This document shows, one piece after another, positions 31,766-39,457 of a stretch of DNA of 64,000 nt. The notes under the pieces were generated by a model that did no database searches, was not told where the DNA came from, and was given only the letters and a program-made list of their open reading frames with translations. Positions within the stretch are counted from its first letter, which is position 1; every line of letters starts with the position of its first letter. Both the position numbers and the translations under genes were made by a program. Source of the DNA: Granulicella tundricola MP5ACTX9. Lineage in GTDB: Bacteria > Acidobacteriota > Terriglobia > Terriglobales > Acidobacteriaceae. The stretch lies in contig NC_015064.1 in NCBI RefSeq assembly GCF_000178975.2, forward strand, positions 1,488,001 to 1,552,000, given 5' to 3'.

Positions 31766-32266
31766 CTATTTGGAGTCGGCCGTGGGGCCGAAGGTCGCGG
31801 GGACGGGCTGCTCGAGGAGGCGGAGGTAGACGCCTAGCTGTGCGCGGTGGTGGATCATGTGGTTCAGCGCGTTGTTGCGGTAGGCCGTGTAGCGCGTGTT
31901 CGAGAAGACAGGCGCGCCCTGGCGGGTGAGGGTGAAGGTCTCGTCGAAGGCCTCGTCCGTGGTCTGCTTGAGCGCTTCAATGGCCTTGGGCACTAGCCCA
32001 TCGAACTCTGCGAGCAGTGCATCGCTTGTCTCCATGCGGAGGATCTTGCGTGGGTCCTGCGGGGTGGCCATGTCGATGCCGGGCAGGGTGAGGATGAGGG
32101 CGATGTTCTGGGCGAACTCGGCGGTGTGGCCGGCGAGACGGTTGAGCAGCATGGACTTCTCATGCGGCTTGAAGTCGTTATGTCCGTCAGGAACGGCTTC
32201 CAGAACCTTGCGGGTCTTGGCGAGTTCGGCTTCGAGTTCTGGGAGGAGGCGTTCGGCTAGGGTCAT
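31766..32266 (-). CDS. DinB-like four-helix protein
   Basis: The start MTLAERLLPELEAELAKTRK at 32266 has AGAGGA upstream and gives 166 residues. The pattern is DinB/YfiT-like: helix 1, HEKSMLLNRLAGHTAEFAQN with a potential metal-binding His, and NNALNHMIHHRAQLGVYLRL with two more His residues near the C-terminus. DinB-fold proteins bind a divalent metal and include thiol-dependent transferases; the reaction here is unknown. The longer upstream frame is antisense to nothing conserved and was dropped. Confidence 0.85.
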   Translation of the reverse strand: MTLAERLLPELEAELAKTRKVLEAVPDGHNDFKPHEKSMLLNRLAGHTAEFAQNIALILTLPGIDMATPQDPRKILRMETSDALLAEFDGLVPKAIEALKQTTDEAFDETFTLTRQGAPVFSNTRYTAYRNNALNHMIHHRAQLGVYLRLLEQPVPATFGPTADSK

Positions 32267-32357
32267 GAAATTCCTCTTCAAAGGCAAAGGCAAAAGCGTC
32301 CTGACGCCGGACGGGCGGTGCTTCGCACGGTTTTGGACGCTTCGCGTTTTAAGTGAT

Positions 32358-33134
32358 CTAGAGGCCTGTGGTGTTGTAGCCGCAATCGACGAACATGATC
32401 TCGCCCGTAATGCCGCTGGCCAGCGGGCTGCACAGGAACGCGGCGGTATTGCCGACCTCCAGCGCATCCACATTGCGGTGCAGCGGCGCACGCTCTTCCA
32501 CCGCGTTGAGGATCTTCGAGAAGTCCCCGATGCCACGTGCGGCAAGCGTCTTGATGGGCCCGGCGGAGATGGCATTGACGCGGATCTTCTGCGCGCCCAG
32601 GTCGGAAGCGAGATAGCGCACCGCAGCCTCCAGCGCAGCCTTGGCGACGCCCATGATGTTGTAGTTGGGGAAGACCTTATCCGCGCCGTAGTAGGTGAGG
32701 GTGAGGATGGCTCCGCCGTCCGTCATAAGAGGCGCGGCGGCGCGGGTCAGCGCGATAAGCGAGTAAGCGCTGACGTCGTGGGCGACGCGGAAGTCCTCGC
32801 GCGTGGTCTGGACGACGGTGTTCTTGATGTTGGGCGCGAAGCCGATGGAGTGGACGAGGATGTCGAGCTTGCCATAAGCATCCTTGAGCTGCGCGAAGAC
32901 AGTGTCGATCTGCTCGTCGGAGGAGACGTCGCAGGCAAAGGTGCGTGCGGCGGTTCCGTTGATGGCGCCCAGCTCGGCCGCGAGAGCTTCAGCGTCCTTC
33001 TGGAGGCGCTCGCTCTGGTAACAGATGGCGAGCGTGGCGCCCGCTTCCGAAAGCTTCTGGCAGATGGCCCAGGCGATGCTGCGCTTGTTGGCAAGGCCGA
33101 AGACGACGGCGATTTTGCCCTTGAGATCGATCAT
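32358..33134 (-). CDS. fabI: enoyl-[acyl-carrier-protein] reductase (NADH)
   Basis: The 258-residue SDR enzyme performs the last step of each fatty-acid elongation round. It has the FabI-specific dinucleotide loop VVFGLANKRSIAWAICQKL and the active-site motif YNIMGVAKAALEAAVRYLA (Y-x2-M-x3-K). SAGPIKTLAARGIGDFSKIL follows, then the C-terminal ITGEIMFVDCGYNTTGL. This class is the target of triclosan and isoniazid-like inhibitors. It is transcribed with the EVE and DinB genes on the minus strand. Confidence 0.96.
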   Translation of the reverse strand: MIDLKGKIAVVFGLANKRSIAWAICQKLSEAGATLAICYQSERLQKDAEALAAELGAINGTAARTFACDVSSDEQIDTVFAQLKDAYGKLDILVHSIGFAPNIKNTVVQTTREDFRVAHDVSAYSLIALTRAAAPLMTDGGAILTLTYYGADKVFPNYNIMGVAKAALEAAVRYLASDLGAQKIRVNAISAGPIKTLAARGIGDFSKILNAVEERAPLHRNVDALEVGNTAAFLCSPLASGITGEIMFVDCGYNTTGL

Positions 33135-33192
33135 GATGCGTGTGCTCCTGTGAGTTCGTGGGTAAGGATAGCAGTTTGGCCGGACGCAGGCG

Positions 33193-33570
33193 TCAGGCGA
33201 CGAGCCAGTCGTACTGCTCGTCCGTGATGGGGACGACGGAGAGGCGGAACTGGCGGAACAGGATGGAGTCTGTGAAGACGGCGGCAGCGCGGATCTGGTC
33301 CAGCGGCTTCTCGTTCTTCAGCCGCTTGCCGGGAGCGATGCGCACCTGCGGATTCTTCGGATCGGTCGCGTCGACGGAGACCACCTTGGCCGTGCCGATG
33401 GCGGCCTTGCCGATGTTCGAGTGGTAGATGACGAGCTTCTCACCCTTTTTCATGTTGCGCAGGTAGAGCAGCGCCTGGTTGTTGGCGATGCCGTCCCAGA
33501 CGGTCTCCTTGTCGCGGAGCAGGTCGTCGTAGGAGTACTTGTTGGGCTCGGTCTTGAGGAGGAAAGGCAT
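33193..33570 (-). CDS. EVE-domain protein
   Basis: The 125-residue protein is a single EVE domain (PUA-like; thymocyte nuclear protein 1 type): MPFLLKTEPNKYSYDDLLRD, VWDGIANNQALLYLRNMKKG, EKLVIYHSNIGKAAIGTAKV and a C-terminal LSVVPITDEQYDWLV. EVE domains bind modified bases in nucleic acids, such as 5-methylcytosine derivatives, and are often associated with modification-dependent restriction, but this one is free-standing. A GGCAGT repeat array starts at the base next to its start codon. Confidence 0.93.
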   Translation of the reverse strand: MPFLLKTEPNKYSYDDLLRDKETVWDGIANNQALLYLRNMKKGEKLVIYHSNIGKAAIGTAKVVSVDATDPKNPQVRIAPGKRLKNEKPLDQIRAAAVFTDSILFRQFRLSVVPITDEQYDWLVA

Positions 33571-33621
33571 AAGGGCAGTGTAAGGCAGTATGGGGCGGTG
33601 GTGAGGCAGTGATGGTGCAGT
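33571..33621. repeat. GGCAGT tandem array, locus 3
   Basis: GGCAGT or close variants begin at 33573, 33583, 33593, 33605 and 33616 (spacing 10-12). The last part (33603-33621) is identical to locus 1. The array fills the gap between the EVE start codon and the murI stop codon. Confidence 0.78.
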
Positions 33622-33627
33622 AAGTGC

Positions 33628-34443
33628 TTAGCCGCCCAGGTCTATGAGGTGAACTTCAGGTAAAGGCTGGCCCAGAAAGCTGGTGCCCAGGCGCTGGAAC
33701 TTCTCGATGGAATCGGTCGCGTAGAAGGTGCAGGTTGCGTGGGCGGACTGTGCGGACGCCGGGATCAGGGCGGCTGCGGCGTGGGCGGTTGCGGTGGCGG
33801 AATCGATGATCTTCAGCGGGTGATTCAGGGCGGTGAGGGTGCGCTCGATCATCGGGCGGAGCAGGGGGTAGTGCGTGCAGCCGAGGAGCAGCGTCGTCGC
33901 ATTGGGGGCTTCTTCCAAGGCCTCCGTGAGGTAAATGCGCAGGACTTCGGCGGTGACGGGATGATCGATCCAGCCTTCTTCGACGAGTGGAACGAGCAGC
34001 GGACAGGCCTTCTCGTAGGCGGTTAAGCCAAGGGCTGTGCAGGCTCTGGTGTAGGCCCCGGATTGAACAGTGGCGGTGGTAGCAAGGACCAGCACGTTCG
34101 TGTCGGCATTCGCGCTGGCGGCGGCAGCGGTGCCGGGGGCAATGACGCCGACGACCGGGATGGGCAACGCCTGCTTCAGGTCATCAAGCGCAAGCGCCGT
34201 CGCGGTATTGCAGGCCACGACCAGCATCTCGATGCCCTGCTCCAGCAGAAAGGCGGCGCTTGAAAGCGCGTAGCGGGCGATGGTTTGCTGGGACTTGGCT
34301 CCGTATGGCAGGCGTGCGGTATCGCCCAGGTAGAGGTAGCGTGCGCCGGGGATCAGCGGCAGCAGCGCGCGTAGAACCGTAAGGCCGCCGAAGCCCGAGT
34401 CGAAGACGCCAATGGTGGGACCGTTTGGATTCGCGAGGGACAT
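33628..34443 (-). CDS. murI: glutamate racemase
   Basis: The 271-residue cofactor-independent racemase supplies D-glutamate for peptidoglycan. It has GVFDSGFGGLTVLRALLPL at the N-terminus, the first catalytic Cys in MLVVACNTATALALDD and the second in LLLGCTHYPLLRPMIE. Its start codon overlaps the stop of the GerMN gene by one base (TAATG). The order amidase-gerMN-murI groups cell-wall functions; in Bacillus, gerM is likewise beside racE. Confidence 0.95.
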   Translation of the reverse strand: MSLANPNGPTIGVFDSGFGGLTVLRALLPLIPGARYLYLGDTARLPYGAKSQQTIARYALSSAAFLLEQGIEMLVVACNTATALALDDLKQALPIPVVGVIAPGTAAAASANADTNVLVLATTATVQSGAYTRACTALGLTAYEKACPLLVPLVEEGWIDHPVTAEVLRIYLTEALEEAPNATTLLLGCTHYPLLRPMIERTLTALNHPLKIIDSATATAHAAAALIPASAQSAHATCTFYATDSIEKFQRLGTSFLGQPLPEVHLIDLGG

Positions 34444-35132
34444 TATTCGGGGTTGCCGTCCGCGGCCAGGGGGTGAATGGCGGTGGCGGGGTCGGTGGTG
34501 GGGTAAGGGCGGGTCAGGTCGGCGTGGCCTGCGAGCGTGTCGCGTGAGACGCCGGCTACGAGGAACCGAACCTCCGCGACCTCTGGGAAGTTGGCGTGGA
34601 GCGTGGTCATGATGGCGCGGAGGGTAAGGTCTTCAGACTGGATGCTGGAAGGATGCGCGTCGGCGAAGGCCTGGGTGAAGTCGACCACGGCCAGCACGCT
34701 CCCGGCGTAGTGGGTGGTGCCGTAGGGGGAGGTCGAGGCGTGAGCCTGCTGGCCGGTATCGGCGGGATTGTTGATGGGCAGCCGGAGGAAGAAGACGCCG
34801 GCGATGGCGGGGCCGGGGGGCAGGGGGTGCGTAGACGCCGGGAGCGCCGCGTCGGCCAGCAGGCGATCCAGCAGGATGCGGGCGCGGACGGAGGGTTCCT
34901 GCGGAAGCGGCAGGGTGATGGCGTCGAGCGTGACCGTGCTGTCGGAATCGTTGGCCGTGGCAATCTGGGCCGACTCTTCGGGCGCGTCGACCGGCGCGGC
35001 GATGGGGCTGGCGTCGCGTTGCGCGATGACGCGGTCACGGCTGCGGATACAGCCATGGATCAGCAGCAGCGCCATCAGCAGGATGCCGCCCAGCAGGGTC
35101 CAGTAGACGATGCGCTGATATTTGGGGATCAC
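34443..35132 (-). CDS. GerMN-domain lipoprotein-like protein
   Basis: The 229-residue protein has an N-terminal hydrophobic helix (IVYWTLLGGILLMALLLIHG) followed directly by CIRSRDRV. This reads either as a membrane anchor or as a poor lipobox. The C-terminal GerMN domain (LPLPQEPSVRARILLDRLLA, VLAVVDFTQAFADAHPSSIQ, LRAIMTTLHANFPEVAEVRF, LVAGVSRDTLAGHADLTRPY) is the fold shared with sporulation protein GerM. It sits between the amidase and murI with 4- and 1-base overlaps, so a role at the cell wall is likely. Confidence 0.85.
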   Translation of the reverse strand: MIPKYQRIVYWTLLGGILLMALLLIHGCIRSRDRVIAQRDASPIAAPVDAPEESAQIATANDSDSTVTLDAITLPLPQEPSVRARILLDRLLADAALPASTHPLPPGPAIAGVFFLRLPINNPADTGQQAHASTSPYGTTHYAGSVLAVVDFTQAFADAHPSSIQSEDLTLRAIMTTLHANFPEVAEVRFLVAGVSRDTLAGHADLTRPYPTTDPATAIHPLAADGNPE

Positions 35133-36148
35133 TGGGGGACTCCTGGCGCTGGAGCTGCCGGGCGCTTGGTGGTGGGTGCAACGATCTGGGGAATCTTGGG
35201 CAGTGGAGCGATCTGGCCGGGGATCAGGTGGCCTGGCGTAACGACGGGCTTGGCTGGTTTGGGCTTGGCTGCGGGCTTTGCGGGCTCTGGTTTGGCTGGG
35301 TTGAGCGCGGCGGCGGCACGTGCGGCCTCAGCGGCCTCCGCCTGCAGGATGGCCTCAGCGTCGGTGCGCCAGTTGCCCAGACCTTCCGCGATCGCTGCGG
35401 CGACCTTCTGCTGGTACGCCTGATCCTGCACCGGCGTGGTTTTGCCGCCCTTTTCAGCCAGCGGCGCGATCTCCAGCGTCACGGCCGGGCAGCTCATCGA
35501 ATCGATGGGCTTGACGGAGACGCGGCCGGTGACCAGGGGGATGGACTGGGCGGTGAGGGTTTCGGCCAGGCGGCCGGAGAGGGTGGTGGAGTGGGCGAGA
35601 GCCGGGGCCTGGGCGGTGTCCCACAGGAGCACCTGGCGAGGCTCAGCCTGGGTGTTGGGTGCCGTCAAGGCGGAGAGGAAGAGGTGGACGCCGTGGCCGG
35701 CGGGAGTGGTGTGAATGAGGAGGCAGGCCCCGGGGTGGAGGCGGTTGGCCTGCTCGGCGCGCTGGTCCGGGGTGAGTTGGGGCGGGGGTGGCGGAGGCGG
35801 AGTGGGGTTATCGGGATCGGCGGGCGGCGCTGCTGCGGGGGCCGGTGCGTCGGCCTCACGGGTGAGCTGGACGGTGAAGCCCTTGGCCTGCAGCAGGCCG
35901 CGCAGGCGCTGGGCGAAGGCCAGGTTGAGGTCCTTCTCCTTCAGGTTGGGGCCAAGCGTCGCGCCGCTATCCTGGTTGCCGTGCGCCGGGTCGAGCAGGA
36001 TCAGGGTGGGGTTGAAGGAGGGCTGGTAGGGCTTCGCGGCTCGCTTGTGGGGCTTAGGTGTTGGCGTGGCTGCGGGTGCATCTGTTTGGGCGCTCGCCTG
36101 GACGGACGAGGCGGCGAGCAGCAGCACGGCGATGCGGAAGGGGATCAC
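35129..36148 (-). CDS. N-acetylmuramoyl-L-alanine amidase (AmiC-like)
   Basis: The 339-residue secreted zinc amidase has a signal peptide (MIPFRIAVLLLAASSVQASA) and the Amidase_3 pattern: TLILLDPAHGNQDSGATLGP with the first zinc His, KEKDLNLAFAQRLRGLLQAK, FTVQLTREAD, a loop with LLIHTTPAGHGVHLFLS, and VTLEIAPLAEKG with the catalytic Glu. A Pro/Ala/Lys-rich tail (PAKPEPAKPAAKPKPAKPVV) ends the protein and suits a wall-spanning linker. It opens a translationally coupled operon with gerMN and murI. Confidence 0.88.
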   Translation of the reverse strand: MIPFRIAVLLLAASSVQASAQTDAPAATPTPKPHKRAAKPYQPSFNPTLILLDPAHGNQDSGATLGPNLKEKDLNLAFAQRLRGLLQAKGFTVQLTREADAPAPAAAPPADPDNPTPPPPPPPQLTPDQRAEQANRLHPGACLLIHTTPAGHGVHLFLSALTAPNTQAEPRQVLLWDTAQAPALAHSTTLSGRLAETLTAQSIPLVTGRVSVKPIDSMSCPAVTLEIAPLAEKGGKTTPVQDQAYQQKVAAAIAEGLGNWRTDAEAILQAEAAEAARAAAALNPAKPEPAKPAAKPKPAKPVVTPGHLIPGQIAPLPKIPQIVAPTTKRPAAPAPGVPQ

Positions 36149-36292
36149 AGGAGGCTCTGGTGATTGTAAGGGAAGGGATTTGTAGACTTGACCCCTCCCC
36201 CGGTAAAAGTATGCAAAGTCTTCAAAATAATTGGGTTAGGTCTGGACTTCGTGTTCCGGGCCAATCATGACCCACTGGACGAAATGAGGCTC

Positions 36293-36324
36293 CCACGCAT
36301 TTACGATGGGCCGTGAATGCGTGG
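36293..36324 (-). terminator. hairpin after the DUF1015 gene
   Basis: CCACGCATT (36293-36301) pairs with AATGCGTGG (36316-36324), with an inner ACG/CGT extension. It lies 10 bases past the stop of the minus-strand DUF1015 gene. There is no clear U run, so it may rather be a processing or rho-dependent structure. Confidence 0.45.
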
Positions 36325-36334
36325 AATTATCGGC

Positions 36335-37729
36335 CTAGTCGAGCGCGTAGATGGCGAGGCCGCTCAGCAGTTTCGGGTAGAAGTCGGTGGACTTCTGCGG
36401 CATCACGTCGTTGGACAGTGAGATGTCGCGGAGCTGGGTGAGGGTGACGGGCTTGATGAGGAAGGCCACGTCTGCCTCGCCCTTGTGGACCTGCTCGACG
36501 GCTTCCTTGGCATCGCGGAGGTAGCGGATGTTCTCGACCGCCGCAATGGACTCGTGGGAGAGGCCGATGAGGCGTTCAAGGACAAGGGTGTGGAGTTGGA
36601 CGACGTCCAACTGTGCCTGGCGGGCGCTGATGCCTTGCAGGGCTTCTGCGATAGCCTCAGGCTTCGCGGTCAGGAGGTGGATGCCGTCGCGCGTGACGAC
36701 TACGAACGCGGTCTTGTCCGTGGCGGAGAGTTCTTCTAGGTTCGGTTCCATGAGCGGGGTGATCTCGAAGTACGCCGCAGCCTTCGCGAGGAAGTCCGCC
36801 GTGATGAAGTCGCCCAGGTTGAAGAGGACGCGGTGGGTGGGGAGGATGGTAATGCCGGGCGCTTCCATGTTGACGAAGGTCATCATCATGGCGGCCTCCG
36901 GGAAGGTCGGTTTGGGCAGGAACGAGTGGCCTTCGTCGACGCGAGCTGAGGGCGATTCCTCGGACTCACGATCGTCCTCGTCGGACTTCGGCTGGTTCAG
37001 CCCCAGCTGCTCGGCGCGCTCGTGCATGTAGGTGACGCTGGTCTCGTAGCGATGGTGCCCGTCCGCGATGATCAGCTTCTTATCCGCCATGGCCCCGACG
37101 ATGAGGTTGATGAGGTGTGGATCGGTCAGCTTCCAGACGCGGTGGACGACGTTGTACTCGTCGGTGATCTGGAGGTCGGCTGCTGCGCCGCGGTCGAAGA
37201 TAAGCTTCTCAGCGGTAAAGGCGGGGTCGCTGTAGAGCATGTAGATCTGCTCACAGTAGGCACGGGTGGACTTGAAGAGCGCCAGCCGGTCCGACTTGTG
37301 CTTGGGGAAGGTCTGCTCGTGCCGGTAGACGACCTGGTCGGCGTAGTCGTAGAGATGGCCGAGACCGATGAAACCGCGACGTTCGCGCACCTCATCCGTA
37401 TTGGGCACGGTGTAGGTCTGGGAGTAGCCGTAGAGCGCTGGCTCGCCCTCTTCCTTGAGGATGCCCTTCTTACGCCAGGACTTCAGGCTCTCGGCGGCGC
37501 GGGTGTAGACGCTCTGCTGCGGCGTGTCGATGGAGCCGGCGGCGTAGGGATCGGTGTCATCCGGCTCTTTCTTGCCCAGGATGACGCGGATCAGGTTGTA
37601 CTTGGACCGGTCGTAGTAGGCCTGCTGCATTGCGGGCGTGATCTTGTCGTAGGGCTGGGTGACGACGTCTTCCATCTGGACCTTGGTGGTGTCGTAACGG
37701 AGGGCGCGGAAGGGGTAGATCTTTGCCAT
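36335..37729 (-). CDS. DUF1015-family protein
   Basis: The 464-residue cytosolic protein matches DUF1015 from the first residues (MAKIYPFRALRYDTTKVQME, DVVTQPYDKITPAMQQAYYD) through RREGFI-like ERRGFIGLGHLYDYADQVVY, YRHEQTFPKHKSDRLALFKS and the highly conserved KLIIADGHHRYETSVTYMHE. The family is widespread but not assigned a reaction; the DGHHRY motif suggests a kinase-like or hydrolase activity and is annotated in some genomes as serine-kinase-like. It is a stand-alone gene with a hairpin after it. Confidence 0.9.
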   Translation of the reverse strand: MAKIYPFRALRYDTTKVQMEDVVTQPYDKITPAMQQAYYDRSKYNLIRVILGKKEPDDTDPYAAGSIDTPQQSVYTRAAESLKSWRKKGILKEEGEPALYGYSQTYTVPNTDEVRERRGFIGLGHLYDYADQVVYRHEQTFPKHKSDRLALFKSTRAYCEQIYMLYSDPAFTAEKLIFDRGAAADLQITDEYNVVHRVWKLTDPHLINLIVGAMADKKLIIADGHHRYETSVTYMHERAEQLGLNQPKSDEDDRESEESPSARVDEGHSFLPKPTFPEAAMMMTFVNMEAPGITILPTHRVLFNLGDFITADFLAKAAAYFEITPLMEPNLEELSATDKTAFVVVTRDGIHLLTAKPEAIAEALQGISARQAQLDVVQLHTLVLERLIGLSHESIAAVENIRYLRDAKEAVEQVHKGEADVAFLIKPVTLTQLRDISLSNDVMPQKSTDFYPKLLSGLAIYALD

Positions 37730-37837
37730 GTCTGTGTCGTTTCTCCAGCTTCGATTGTACGGGGGCGGGTGTTACTGGGGTGTTGGCTATACTTTGAGGT
37801 GCCGGGCCTACCTTTACGACCGGCGAGGTGGGCTGCT

Positions 37838-39457
37838 TTGACGTGGTTCAGAATGCGTGCGGGAGCGGCGCTGGGTGCGGTGAGCGCGTTCTTTGAGCGG
37901 CATGCGTGGTTGGCCGCGGTCCTGCTGGTGCTGGTGTATCTGCCGGCAGCGTTCGACGCCTCCCGCCATGCGCCCATGTGGCATGACGAGCTCTTCACCT
38001 ACTACATCGCGCAGGCTCCAACGCTCCAGCAGATGTGGTTCGACCTGCGCACGCTCGACCTGAATCCTCCGCTGGTGTACCTGCTGAGCCGATGGTCGTT
38101 TGCACTGTTCGGGGTGAATACGCTGGCGGTGCGGCTGCCGGAGATTGCGGGCTTCCTGGTGTGGATGCTCTGCACGTTTCGGTTCGTGCAGCGGCGGATG
38201 GGCGTGATGTTCGGCGTATTTGCAGCGATGCTGCTGCTGGAGAGCGATCTGTTCCAGTTTGCGGTGGTGGCGCGACCGTACACGCTGATGCTGGGGTTTG
38301 TGGCGCTGGCCATGGTGGGGTATCAGGAGGCGACCGATGGCAGGCGGCGGCTGGGGCTCGGTCTGCTGCTGGCGGGGTGCGTGGGGATGCTGCTGAGCCA
38401 TATCTTTGCGTTGCTGGCGATGGCGGGGCTGATCCTGGCAGAGCTTTGGAGCCGCAGGCAGCGGGGCAAAACGGACTGGGCGGTGCTGGCCGCGCTGGTA
38501 ACGCCGCTGGCGGTGACGGCGATCTACGTGCCCATGCTGCGGAATCACGGGCAGGCCATCTTTCCGGCCGCGTTTCAGCCGGATGGCGAGGCCATCTTCA
38601 ACTTCTACATCGCGTCCGTGAACCGGGAGCTTGTGGCGCTGGCGCTGACCGCGTTGGCGGTGTTGGTCGTGCTGGGAGTGAGGCATCTGCGCGGCGGCCC
38701 GCAGGAGCGGGGGGCGGCGTGGTTCTTCACCGGGGCCGAGTGGTTGACGGTGATCTGGATGATGACTGCTCCGCTGCTCCTGATTCTGGATCTGATGGCC
38801 TCGCATGGTGCATTTTTTCCGCGATACGGTGCGATTGCGACGCTGGGCGTGGTGATCCTGACAACGGCGCTGCTTGGCCGCTGGACGATCTCCGGGGGGC
38901 GGCTGGACGAGCGAGTGGGGCTGCTGGGAGCAGGGATCGTGCTGCTGATGTCCGGGCTTTGGCTGGTGGTGCCGCAGCAGATTGCCGCCGGAGAGCTGAT
39001 CCCGACGGTCGCGAACTCGGAGCCCAGGGTGAAGCCCTGCGAGGCTTGCCGGATCACGGCTGCAATGGATGCCTCATTGCCTCTGGTGGACGCCAGCGGC
39101 CTGACGTTCATGGAGATGAACCATCATGAGAACGCGCAGATGCTGGATCGGCTCTACTACCTGACGGACAAGGCCGGAAGCACGCAATTCGCGCACGCGA
39201 ATATTTTCGAGCAGATGCAGTCCGTGGCGGAGCGCTTCCATCTGCGCGGGCACGTTGCGGGGTACGGGGACTTCGTGCGGGAGCATCCCAGATTCTTCGT
39301 CTTGGGCCGGTACGACTACCCGGAGGACTGGCTGCTGCGGAAGCTGACGGCGGATGGGGCGGAGATCAGGGTGGTGGCGCGGACCAGCGATTCGTATCGC
39401 GACACGGAGCTCTACGAGGTCACGGTCAAGCCGGGACGGGCGCATTCAGGGCAGTAG
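37838..39457 (+). CDS. GT39-type polytopic membrane glycosyltransferase
   Basis: The protein has about 539 residues. After the first helix (WLAAVLLVLVYLPAAF) comes the GT-C marker region HAPMWHDELFTYYIAQAPTL, whose acidic pair sits in the first periplasmic loop, then LDLNPPLVYLLSRWSFALFG. About ten more hydrophobic segments follow, with a periplasmic C-terminal domain of 150 residues. GT39/PMT-type enzymes move a sugar from a polyprenyl carrier. TTG 37838 has GAGGTGG at proper distance; ATG 37853 is the alternative. The 3' end overlaps the convergent membrane-protein gene by 12 bases. Confidence 0.82.
   Translation: MTWFRMRAGAALGAVSAFFERHAWLAAVLLVLVYLPAAFDASRHAPMWHDELFTYYIAQAPTLQQMWFDLRTLDLNPPLVYLLSRWSFALFGVNTLAVRLPEIAGFLVWMLCTFRFVQRRMGVMFGVFAAMLLLESDLFQFAVVARPYTLMLGFVALAMVGYQEATDGRRRLGLGLLLAGCVGMLLSHIFALLAMAGLILAELWSRRQRGKTDWAVLAALVTPLAVTAIYVPMLRNHGQAIFPAAFQPDGEAIFNFYIASVNRELVALALTALAVLVVLGVRHLRGGPQERGAAWFFTGAEWLTVIWMMTAPLLLILDLMASHGAFFPRYGAIATLGVVILTTALLGRWTISGGRLDERVGLLGAGIVLLMSGLWLVVPQQIAAGELIPTVANSEPRVKPCEACRITAAMDASLPLVDASGLTFMEMNHHENAQMLDRLYYLTDKAGSTQFAHANIFEQMQSVAERFHLRGHVAGYGDFVREHPRFFVLGRYDYPEDWLLRKLTADGAEIRVVARTSDSYRDTELYEVTVKPGRAHSGQ

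Noticed and set aside
37022..37837. Extension of the GT39 gene to an upstream start
   Set aside because: That part of the frame is antisense to the well-supported DUF1015 gene; membrane-protein sequence starts only at about 37838.
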